Below are positions 31,758-38,449 of a stretch of DNA of 45,725 nt, piece after piece; the stretch's first letter is position 1, and each line of letters starts with the position of its first letter. The stretch is taken from contig DIDP01000041.1 in the NCBI GenBank assembly GCA_002418205.1, forward strand, positions 1 to 45,725. The letters run 5' to 3'. This DNA comes from Anaerolineales bacterium UBA5797. Lineage in GTDB: Bacteria > Chloroflexota > Anaerolineae > Anaerolineales > Villigracilaceae. A program made the translations under genes and the position numbers. Below the pieces are notes generated by a model. The model did no database searches, was not told the origin of the DNA, and worked only from the letters and a program-made list of their open reading frames with translations.

Positions 31758-31841
31758 TGTCATTTCGAAGGAGCGACAGCGACTGAGAAATCTTTCTCTC
31801 GAGACAAAAGATTTCTCCTCGCTCCGCTCGTCGAAATGACA
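31758..31841. repeat. Palindromic dispersed repeat R4
   Basis: This 84-base element has inverted ends TGTCATTTCGA / TCGAAATGACA, inner arms AGAAATCT / AGATTTCT and a GAGCGGAGCGAGG-type hairpin arm. It lies between the WecA-like and heparinase-like genes. The architecture (inverted ends, inner arms, hairpins) is the same as R2, and so is the length. Confidence 0.75.
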
Positions 31842-31850
31842 TTCCATATC

Positions 31851-32870
31851 TTACTTCATAGAGTTTAACGTATTTGCGTGGCGATTCAGCACATAATAGA
31901 TCAAGGGAAGTCCTAAGAGAATCAGGGCGGAGGCGAGGCGACTGCCGTTCCCCCATTCGGAGGCGAACACGAGGGAGAGGAATGTCAGGACGATATACAG
32001 CGCGCTGACCTTCGCGTGCGAATATCCGCCGATGACGAGTCGTTGATAGAGATGCATGCGATGTGCGGCGAAGACGTTCTCGCGTTTGAGGGCGCGGCGA
32101 ATGAACGTGACACCCGCGTCCATGATGATCGTCCACATGAGGAGCGTGCCGAGCATGAGCGCGTCGCCTTCCTTGTTCGCCGCCATCAACGGCATGACCG
32201 CGAACGAGTATCCGAGGAAGGTGCTGGCAACGTCGCCCATGAAAATTTTTGCGGGCTGCCAGTTGTGTCCGAGAAAGCCGAGCGAGCCCGCGGCAATGGC
32301 GAGCGCGATCCAAAACACGAACGAGTTCGCCAGATAGGCGATGTTCGATGTGAGCAGAACCCAGCCCAGCCCCGCCGCAAACGCCACACCGCCCGCCATG
32401 CCGTCAATGCCGTCCATGAAGTTGTAGGCGTTCGTGAGTCCGATGATCCATAAGAACGTGATGACGATGCCCAAGGCGCCCAACCCCAATTTACCGAACA
32501 ACGGAATGGTGACCGAACTGAAATATCCCAAGCCCCAAATGGACGCGGCGGCGGCGAGCGCTTGCACTGCAAAACGGACACGCGGCGAGAGCGAATGGGT
32601 GTCGTCGCGCCAGCCGAGAAATGCGATGACGACCCCGCAGATGATGTAAACAAGGTTGCGACTGAAATCCGCCTCTCGCATGAACCATAAGCCTGTTCCT
32701 GTTACGAGGAGCACGATCGCCAACCCTCCGCCGCGCGGCGTGGGCAGGGAGTGTGAACTGCGTTCGTTGGGATGGTCGAGCAGTTGACGTCTTTCAGCGT
32801 AACGGCGGATGATCCATACACCGAGGTAGGAGAGAATGGTGAGGGCGATGAAGAGGAGGATGGGGGTCAT
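31851..32870 (-). CDS. Undecaprenyl-phosphate sugar-1-phosphate transferase (WecA/MraY family)
   Basis: This 339-residue polytopic membrane protein has about ten helices. Family motifs: SHSLPTPRGGGLAI near the N-terminus, the D-D pair in GWRDDTHSL, NAYNFMDGIDGMAGG with catalytic Asp, and GDVASTFLGYSF followed by a HRMHLYQRL cytoplasmic His motif. It transfers a sugar 1-phosphate (GlcNAc or a relative) from UDP-sugar to undecaprenyl phosphate, starting O-antigen-like or exopolysaccharide assembly on the lipid carrier made by UppS. A -10 element lies seven bases before its ATG with no ribosome binding site, suggesting leaderless translation. Confidence 0.92.
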   Translation of the reverse strand: MTPILLFIALTILSYLGVWIIRRYAERRQLLDHPNERSSHSLPTPRGGGLAIVLLVTGTGLWFMREADFSRNLVYIICGVVIAFLGWRDDTHSLSPRVRFAVQALAAAASIWGLGYFSSVTIPLFGKLGLGALGIVITFLWIIGLTNAYNFMDGIDGMAGGVAFAAGLGWVLLTSNIAYLANSFVFWIALAIAAGSLGFLGHNWQPAKIFMGDVASTFLGYSFAVMPLMAANKEGDALMLGTLLMWTIIMDAGVTFIRRALKRENVFAAHRMHLYQRLVIGGYSHAKVSALYIVLTFLSLVFASEWGNGSRLASALILLGLPLIYYVLNRHANTLNSMK

Positions 32871-32877
32871 TGGGAAT

Positions 32878-32883
32878 ATTCTA
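32878..32883 (-). promoter_or_regulatory. -10 element giving a leaderless mRNA for the WecA-like gene
   Basis: TAGAAT on the minus strand ends seven bases before the ATG. Transcription would start at or next to the start codon. No Shine-Dalgarno sequence is present. Confidence 0.5.
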
Positions 32884-33021
32884 ACGGAGAATTGGAGAAT
32901 TGCGTTTCATACCAGATTGAGGCTGATCCCGTTTCGATGTGCTTTTGTCTCATCCCTTTGCCTCGTCCAAAGTCCCATTCGAGGATGAAATAAATGTCAG
33001 GGCTAACTCTACGAAGTCCGC

Positions 33022-33178
33022 TCAAAGGGACTCCAACTCCAACCCAATCCCCTCCTCAAACGAACGCGGACTAAAGTCAAAATCCTTTGCGCATCGGCGT
33101 AGCTGAAATCCTTGTTTTCGTCGCGAAGCAAGACGTAAGACCTGCTCCGCTTTAATTGTAGGCGAGAACTCGAAAGTT
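33022..33178 (-). pseudogene. Frameshifted C-terminal remnant of an SDR epimerase paralogue
   Basis: Read on the minus strand with two frame changes it gives TIKAEQVLRL, then DENKDFSYADA, then KDFDFSPRSFEEGIGLELE and a stop. This matches the C-terminus of the intact SDR gene at 33923 (KAEQVLRLNENKDFSYAEA, FSPLSFEEGINLEL). The upstream part is replaced by the promoter of the toxin-antitoxin module. I see nothing recognisable between this remnant and the WecA-like gene (32884-33021). Confidence 0.75.
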
Positions 33179-33206
33179 AATTCCATTCACTATCTGCTAA
33201 CAGCAC

Positions 33207-33235
33207 TTGAAAAAATGTTAGCATTGTGCTAACAT
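33207..33235 (+). promoter_or_regulatory. Promoter and operator of the toxin-antitoxin module
   Basis: TTGAAA (33207-33212), 17 bases, TAACAT (33230-33235). It coincides with a perfect 21-base inverted repeat ATGTTAGCA-TTG-TGCTAACAT (33215-33235), and another half site TGCTAAC lies at 33195-33201. This fits autoregulation by the Xre antitoxin. The GTG start lies six bases after the -10. Confidence 0.78.
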
Positions 33236-33241
33236 TGTGTT

Positions 33242-33499
33242 GTGTACAAAATCATCTTCAAGAAAAAAGCCGCGAAGTCGTTGAATAAACTTCCACACAA
33301 TGTGGTGAAAACAATTCGTGAGAGACTTGAAGCCGTTGCTTCTGATCCTTATGCCGAACATCCTAATGCAAAGAAACTTCAAGGCAGGGATGGCTATCGT
33401 CTGCGGGTCGGAGACTGGCGAATAATTTATGAAATACAAAATGAGCAATTGGTGATTTTGGTCTTGAAAGTTGCTCCACGAGGAGAAGTGTACAAATGA
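33242..33499 (+). CDS. RelE/ParE-family toxin
   Basis: This 85-residue type II toxin of the RelE superfamily is recognisable from the start VYKIIFKKKAAKSLNKLP and the core GRDGYRLRVGDWRIIYEI followed by the terminal VLKVAPRGEVYK. RelE-type members cleave mRNA on the ribosome; ParE-type poison gyrase. The RVGDWRIIYEI pattern with basic residues favours RelE. The start is GTG, next to the -10 element, with no ribosome binding site. It overlaps the antitoxin by four bases (ATGA); toxin-first order is as in HigBA-type modules. Confidence 0.9.
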   Translation: MYKIIFKKKAAKSLNKLPHNVVKTIRERLEAVASDPYAEHPNAKKLQGRDGYRLRVGDWRIIYEIQNEQLVILVLKVAPRGEVYK

Positions 33500-33888
33500 A
33501 AGAATATATTCAACTGATCGAACGAGATGGCAAGCCAGAATGGGCTATCCTTCCCTATGAGGAATATCTAAAATTGCTCGAGCAAGCCGAAATGCTTGAG
33601 GACATACGCGATTACGATACTGCCAAAGCCGAACTCGAAAACGGCGAAGATGAACTGATCCCATCTGGGGTGGTTTACGCCATACTTGACGGAGGGAACC
33701 CCATCAAGATTTGGCGCGAATATCGCGGACTGACCCAACAGCAACTTGCAGATGCGGTTGGAATCAGCAAGCCGTATCTTTCACAAATCGAAACAGGCAA
33801 ACGAAAAGGGACAACTGAGATCCTATTTGCGATTGCAAAAGTATTGGATGTATCATTGGATGAAATTGTGGGAGGAGAAAAAGAATAG
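33496..33888 (+). CDS. Xre-family antitoxin with Phd/YefM-like N-terminus
   Basis: This 130-residue protein has an N-terminal region (about 1-60, EYIQLIERDGKPEWAILPYEEYL) that resembles toxin-binding Phd/YefM-type antitoxin segments. The C-terminal part is a helix-turn-helix (LTQQQLADAVGISKPYLSQIETGKRKG). It probably neutralises the RelE-like toxin and represses the operon through the inverted repeat upstream. The combination of both antitoxin types in one protein is less common than the simple forms. Confidence 0.88.
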   Translation: MKEYIQLIERDGKPEWAILPYEEYLKLLEQAEMLEDIRDYDTAKAELENGEDELIPSGVVYAILDGGNPIKIWREYRGLTQQQLADAVGISKPYLSQIETGKRKGTTEILFAIAKVLDVSLDEIVGGEKE

Positions 33889-33922
33889 GTAACTGGCGGC
33901 GAGTAGCCGCCTTTTGTTTGGA

Positions 33923-34786
33923 TTAACGAGAATTACTCAGTTCAAGATTTATCCCTTCCTCAAATGAAAGAGGGCTAAACCCAAAATCCCTGCTCGCCTC
34001 GGCGTAGCTGAAATCCTTGTTTTCGTTGAGGCGTAAGACCTGCTCCGCTTTGATGGGGAAAGGGATATGCATCTTTTCAAAGAGTTTTAGGGTACCCACA
34101 ACAGGCTTCGACGGGATGTGAAGTTTCCAGACGCGCTTGTTCATCGCTTTGGCAAGCGTGTCAATGACTTCGTTATAGGTCAGCGCGTGTTTCCCTGCGA
34201 TGTTGTAGCTTTTACCGATGGTGATGTCCGCTTGCAGGCAACCGAGTACCGCCGCCGCAACATCGTCCACATAAATAGGCTGCTGTAGATATTTCCCATC
34301 ACCGAAAATTGGGACGATCGGAGACAGGCGCATAAAGCGAATCAGCCTCCACATGTTGCGGTCACGGGGGCTGCCGTAGATCATCGTTGGGCGCAGGATG
34401 GTGTATTTCAGTCCGCTCGTTTCGACAGACAGTTCCGCCGCCACACGGACTTTCTTGCTCGAGGCGTTCAACTGGGTGAAGATGGCGGTTGTGCTGATGA
34501 AGACGGCGCGCTTTATGCCAGCGTCTTTTGCGGCGTGGATGATCGAGTCCGCGTGACCGAAGCCGAGCGAGGCGAGGTTGACGAGCGCATCCGTGCCCTG
34601 CATGGCAGAGGTCAAGGATGCGGAATCGGACACATCGCCCAATACCCATTCAACATTCAAACCGTCCAACGGAGAACGGTCGCTCGAAGCACGATAAAGA
34701 CAGCGGACTTCGAATCCGTTTTTGAGGAGGAGTGGGACGGTCCGCGAACCTGTGAAACCTGTTGCACCTGTGATGAAGATTTTCAT
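33923..34786 (-). CDS. NAD(P)-dependent SDR epimerase/dehydratase
   Basis: This 287-residue extended SDR starts with the Rossmann motif ITGATGFTGSRTVPLL (G-x2-G-x2-G). It has the structural LGDVSD, an ISTTAIF segment and RPTMIYG. The usual Y-x3-K catalytic pair is not clear: the region reads SSKKVRVAAELSVETSGLKYTILRP. It may therefore be an atypical member that reduces or epimerises a nucleotide sugar or lipid-linked sugar, as in WbpV/Gne-like clusters. Its start codon follows a -10 element by eight bases. A remnant of a second copy lies 0.75 kb downstream. Confidence 0.82.
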   Translation of the reverse strand: MKIFITGATGFTGSRTVPLLLKNGFEVRCLYRASSDRSPLDGLNVEWVLGDVSDSASLTSAMQGTDALVNLASLGFGHADSIIHAAKDAGIKRAVFISTTAIFTQLNASSKKVRVAAELSVETSGLKYTILRPTMIYGSPRDRNMWRLIRFMRLSPIVPIFGDGKYLQQPIYVDDVAAAVLGCLQADITIGKSYNIAGKHALTYNEVIDTLAKAMNKRVWKLHIPSKPVVGTLKLFEKMHIPFPIKAEQVLRLNENKDFSYAEASRDFGFSPLSFEEGINLELSNSR

Positions 34787-34794
34787 TATTATTT

Positions 34795-34800
34795 ATTGTA
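34795..34800 (-). promoter_or_regulatory. -10 element giving a leaderless mRNA for the SDR gene
   Basis: TACAAT on the minus strand is followed by eight bases and the ATG. The first two bases are the TA flanking repeat R2 copy b. No ribosome binding site is present. Confidence 0.5.
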
Positions 34801-34943
34801 TGTCATTGCGAGCCGCGCTAGCGGCGAAGCAATCTCCTGTTACACGAGATACTTTTGTAAATGAAGAGATTGCTTCGTCGGGCTGTGGTTTCGATACGCT
34901 GCCTTCGGCAGCTACTCAACCATCAGCCCTCCTCGCAACGACA
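34801..34943. repeat. Dispersed repeat R2, copy b, with an R1 copy nested in its hairpin
   Basis: Inverted ends TGTCATTGCGAG / CTCCTCGCAACGACA and inner arms GAAGCAATCTC / GAGATTGCTTC. Compared with copy a, the loop of the GGGC-TTC-GCCC hairpin has been replaced by an R1 element (34885-34926). It is flanked by TA on both sides and fills the gap between the SDR and glycosyltransferase genes. Confidence 0.85.
34885..34926. repeat. Dispersed repeat R1, copy f (nested)
   Basis: GTGGTTTCGATACG, a CTGCC-TTC-GGCAG hairpin, then CTACTCAACCATCAG. The ends match the other R1 copies; the hairpin sequence is different but pairs perfectly. Confidence 0.85.
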
Positions 34944-34947
34944 TAAT

Positions 34948-36162
34948 TCATTTCAACCTTTTCAACAACTCCAGTGTTTCATTCAACTTATCGCGCCGAT
35001 CAAGATGCTCCTCCAGAAATTTGCGGGCATTCAGTCCCATTTGTTTGACGATGTCTTCATTCTTTGAAAGGTCAAGGATGGTTTCGGCAAGCTGATTATC
35101 ATCACCAGGTTGAACGTATGCACCCCCATACGAATCTTCGATCAATTTGCGTGAGACACCGTCAATGACGAGCACGGTCGCACGTCCCGCCGCCATGTAG
35201 TCGAAGACCTTGTTCGGATATGTGGTGCGGAACATCGGAATATCCTGCAAGATGGCAAGACACACATCAGCAGAAGCGATCACGCGCGGCATCTCTTTTT
35301 TAGGGCGAACACCAGCGAAGATGACATTCGAGAGTTTCATTCGTTCTGCTTCAGCTTGCAAGCGAGTCCGTTCTTTACCGTCGCCGAATAAGACAAAACG
35401 AATCTTGTCTTCGTCTTTCAACCGTTCTGCCGCGCGCAGGACCGTATCGACGTCATTCGCCTGTCCCAACGCACCTGCATACAACACAACGAACTTATCG
35501 TCCACGCCCAATTCTTTGCGAATGGACGAACCATCCACGCTCGGGTTGAACATATCCACGTCTGTGCCGTAGGCGATGTAAGTCACTTTGTTTTCAGGCA
35601 CGCCTTTGCCGATCATATATTCTTTATATGCGGGCGAGTTCACTAAAATATGAGTCGCACGTGCATACAAAAATCTTTCCAACCAACGTGCCAGTGCGAT
35701 CACAATCGGGTTCTTCAACACGCCCATGCCCACCCCGAACTCGGGCCACAGGTCACGCACTTCGAGCAGGAAGGGCACCCGCCGCATCCATGCCACGAAC
35801 CATGCCGAAACCGCCTGAAAGATGGGCGGCGTTGTGCCCATCACCAGGTCCACATCGCGCACCTGTAACGCCGTCCACACCGAGCTGAACATGAAGCTAA
35901 AGAAAGAAACGATGCGCCACACATAACTGCGATGCAGCGCCGGGTAAATATACGAACGCAGCACGCGCACACCGTCAAAATTCTGCTCGGCGAAGATGCC
36001 TTTCCGTGCCACCGTGCGCTGTCCGGTCTGATAATTCAAGTCACTGGCGATGATGACCAACTCATGTCCGAGTGAATGAAGGAATTTCGCCATCTCAAAA
36101 TGGCGGGTATGACCCGGTTCTTCGGGCGAGACAAATGCCTGGTTGATCAGGAGGATTCTCAT
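34948..36162 (-). CDS. Glycosyltransferase family 4 (WbuB-like)
   Basis: This 404-residue GT-B enzyme has an N-terminal INQAFVSPEEPGHTRHFEMA motif, EVRDLWPEFG in the middle, FVVLYAGALGQANDVDTVL at the start of the second Rossmann half, and the C-terminal YPNKVFDYMAAGRATVL. These are characteristic of WbuB/WcaI-type transferases that act on lipid-linked or nucleotide-linked amino sugars in O-antigen and capsule clusters. It is first in the minus-strand polysaccharide group with the SDR, WecA-like and heparinase-like genes. Confidence 0.88.
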   Translation of the reverse strand: MRILLINQAFVSPEEPGHTRHFEMAKFLHSLGHELVIIASDLNYQTGQRTVARKGIFAEQNFDGVRVLRSYIYPALHRSYVWRIVSFFSFMFSSVWTALQVRDVDLVMGTTPPIFQAVSAWFVAWMRRVPFLLEVRDLWPEFGVGMGVLKNPIVIALARWLERFLYARATHILVNSPAYKEYMIGKGVPENKVTYIAYGTDVDMFNPSVDGSSIRKELGVDDKFVVLYAGALGQANDVDTVLRAAERLKDEDKIRFVLFGDGKERTRLQAEAERMKLSNVIFAGVRPKKEMPRVIASADVCLAILQDIPMFRTTYPNKVFDYMAAGRATVLVIDGVSRKLIEDSYGGAYVQPGDDNQLAETILDLSKNEDIVKQMGLNARKFLEEHLDRRDKLNETLELLKRLK

Positions 36163-36171
36163 CGGGTGGGA

Positions 36172-36180
36172 TTATAGCAT
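36172..36180 (-). promoter_or_regulatory. Extended -10 giving a leaderless mRNA for the glycosyltransferase
   Basis: The minus strand reads TGCTATAAT, a perfect extended -10, eight bases before the ATG. No ribosome binding site is present. Nothing else recognisable is found in the rest of the gap up to 36420. Confidence 0.6.
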
Positions 36181-36449
36181 TGGGATGTGGACCCGCTTCG
36201 AGCTTGGAGAGCGAGTCGGACGACAGTCCGCATCAAAACCAGACTGGAGGCGGATTCCGTTCACAAAAGCCTTATCCACGCCTGATCCATTCATAAGAAT
36301 TCCGTTAGATCCCGCTTTCACATCCGCAAGGAAAGCATCCTGAGAGTCTTTGATAGTCCCACGGGATAGAATTAGGCTTGCAGAAAGAAAAATATACAAG
36401 TTTGCTCCGATTTGGCAGCTTGAACTTATTTTGGAAAGGATCGAAAAAA

Positions 36450-36860
36450 ATGGAAATCCCTCGACACTGGAGACTCAAAAAACAACGCTACGGGCTGGTC
36501 GGTGAGGTCTGCCCGCACTGCGATTACAAGATCTTCCCGCCGCGCGACGTCTGCCCAAACTGCGGAGACGAAGCCAAGGACCTCTACACTTTCAGCGGAA
36601 AGGGTGAGGTGTACTCCTATACCACCGTTTACGAAGCCCCGAGCGGATACGATGCCAATGCCCCCTACACCGTGGCTTTGGTCAAACTCGATGAGGGTCC
36701 CATGATCACCGCACAGTTGACCGACGTGGACAACAACGCCGTGGAGATCGGCATGCCCGTCGAAATGGTCACCCGCAAAATGAGGAACGATGGAGATGAG
36801 AGAGGGCTTATTGTCTACGGGTATAAGTTCCGACCTCAAAATTTTGTACCCCAGCAGTAG
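36450..36860 (+). CDS. DUF35 Zn-ribbon/OB-fold acyl-CoA binding protein
   Basis: This 136-residue protein starts at the ATG with GGAAAGGA upstream. It has the rubredoxin-like zinc ribbon CPHC ... CPNC (residues about 20-40) and an OB-fold (GKGEVYSYTTVYEAP, VALVKLDEGPMITAQL). In archaea this protein bridges acetoacetyl-CoA thiolase and HMG-CoA synthase and binds their shared CoA. It is therefore the probable third component of the mevalonate set, although it lies about 18 kb away. Its last 53 bases overlap, convergently, the serine recombinase gene. Confidence 0.88.
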   Translation: MEIPRHWRLKKQRYGLVGEVCPHCDYKIFPPRDVCPNCGDEAKDLYTFSGKGEVYSYTTVYEAPSGYDANAPYTVALVKLDEGPMITAQLTDVDNNAVEIGMPVEMVTRKMRNDGDERGLIVYGYKFRPQNFVPQQ

Positions 36861-36880
36861 AGCCTCCGGACTCAGCATCT
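36800..36880. other. Probable left attachment junction of the integrative element
   Basis: The 3' end of the DUF35 gene and the 3' end of the first recombinase overlap here. Everything to the right is element-like; everything to the left is chromosomal. Serine recombinases use short core sequences inside imperfect inverted repeats. The core cannot be fixed without the right junction, which is outside the window. Confidence 0.4.
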
Positions 36881-38436
36881 TTTCGTAGAATATCGAGAAG
36901 ATTCAGTCGGATCTGTACAAAAAGATTTCGGTCTATATCGATATCAACACGCTCAACTAAAGTATCAACAACCCGTTTCTTAAGCACAAAAATATCATGT
37001 TGCTCCTCAGGCGTCTGGGGAGCAACAAGTTTTAACTCCTCAACGCCGGCTCTCAGGTCAGCCAAGAATTCGACCACATTCTCCTCCCAATTATTCAAGG
37101 CATTAATATTGATGGTTTCTCCAAGCGTGGCAAGTTCCTGCTTAAGAGTTACCTCCTGAAAGGTAAGCTGGCTCAGCTGATATTCCATGTCATTGGTGGT
37201 AAAAGCACCTTTGCGTGCCTGGGTAATAACCCATTGCCGCTCTGTCAGTACCGCTTCCAACTGATTCTCAATTCTTATCCGATCCTGCTCCAATGTGCCC
37301 TGGCTTTCCCTGATTTGATTAACTATCTGTCGCGCCTGACCGAGCAGGTAATCAGGTTTGTCCATCGCAGCACAAACCTTTTGCCAGACAATATCCTCCG
37401 CCTTTTTAGCCCCTATGTGCCGCGGGCAATTTGGTGAAACCTGGTCCTTATGTGATTGTCCACAATAATAGACTCGAACGGGTGTTTTTCGCCTGATCAA
37501 CTCACCCTTTCTATTCCTCTTGGACTTGTTGGTTCTTGCACCCCACTTGTAATTGCAATCACAAAAAAGCTTACCGCCGATCAGGTAATCATATTTGATG
37601 CTTCTAATCGGATGTGTCTTTTTGCTCTCCCGTACACGAAGATACCTTTCATACGTTACTGTATCAATAATGGGTTGAACCGGGATCTGGAAGGATTCAC
37701 CCTTGCGAGTTTGAATCTTAATGCCATAGGCATATTCCTTGGCGGCAATCAATACTGCCTGAATACTTGACCTTGCCCATTGCATTCTCCTTGGGATGCT
37801 GCTGCCCTTTTGAGGCGCGTTCGCCGCAATCAACCGCTTGCGAATTTCCAAAATCGGCACTCCCTCCACATACCAGGCAAAGATCTGCCTGACCCAAAAC
37901 GCTTCATCCTCAACCACTTCGATGGCATCCCCAACCCGCATATAGCCGTAGCGGTCCTGCCCGGTATTTGCCTTGCCTGATTTAAGACGGGCTTTTACAC
38001 CCATCGTCATGCGTTCCTTCATCCCATCCAGCTCCATTTGTGCAACCCACGCACGAAGCGGAGCAATCTTGGGATCAAAAGTTTCCCTGGCAAGCATGAT
38101 CTGTATCTTGTGTTCCTGAATGGTCTCCAACACCAGAAGCATGGAACGCATACCCCGGTAAAGACGATCTTCACGCCATGCAAGAATGATGTCAAATTCA
38201 CCCTTGGATGCGTCTCTAAGCATGGACAACAACCCGGGGCGGTCGGATCGCGTGCCGGATGGCTCCACCAATTTATTCCGGACACGATATTTTTCAATAT
38301 CCCGATACACTCCGACTATCTTCAATCCCTGATCAGCAGCCAATTTCCGACAATCCGCTTCCTGCTCCGCCGGACTTGATTTCTCACCTTGATGTTCAGA
38401 AGATGTGCGAACATAAATCACTGCACGTGGTTTCAT
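36808..38436 (-). CDS. Large serine recombinase 1
   Basis: This 542-residue protein has an N-terminal resolvase domain with nucleophile Ser12 (IYVRTSSEHQGEK), the catalytic Arg cluster in AWREDRLYRGM and ERMTMGVKARLKSGK. A recombinase DNA-binding domain (GVPILEIRKRLIAANAPQKG), a zinc ribbon (LFCDCNYKWG ... CGQSHKDQVSPNCPRH) and a coiled coil (about 370-470) follow. It catalyses integration and excision of the element. GGAG lies before the ATG. It is a paralogue of the next upstream gene, separated from it by 13 bases. Its C-terminal tail runs over the DUF35 gene. Confidence 0.93.
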   Translation of the reverse strand: MKPRAVIYVRTSSEHQGEKSSPAEQEADCRKLAADQGLKIVGVYRDIEKYRVRNKLVEPSGTRSDRPGLLSMLRDASKGEFDIILAWREDRLYRGMRSMLLVLETIQEHKIQIMLARETFDPKIAPLRAWVAQMELDGMKERMTMGVKARLKSGKANTGQDRYGYMRVGDAIEVVEDEAFWVRQIFAWYVEGVPILEIRKRLIAANAPQKGSSIPRRMQWARSSIQAVLIAAKEYAYGIKIQTRKGESFQIPVQPIIDTVTYERYLRVRESKKTHPIRSIKYDYLIGGKLFCDCNYKWGARTNKSKRNRKGELIRRKTPVRVYYCGQSHKDQVSPNCPRHIGAKKAEDIVWQKVCAAMDKPDYLLGQARQIVNQIRESQGTLEQDRIRIENQLEAVLTERQWVITQARKGAFTTNDMEYQLSQLTFQEVTLKQELATLGETININALNNWEENVVEFLADLRAGVEELKLVAPQTPEEQHDIFVLKKRVVDTLVERVDIDIDRNLFVQIRLNLLDILRKDAESGGSTAGVQNFEVGTYTRRQ

Positions 38437-38449
38437 TGTTATCTCCAGA

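Noticed and set aside
31732..32313. Minus-strand frame overlapping the WecA-like gene and repeat R4
   Set aside because: The overlapping WecA-like frame has all catalytic motifs; this one is Arg/His-rich and runs through a palindromic repeat.
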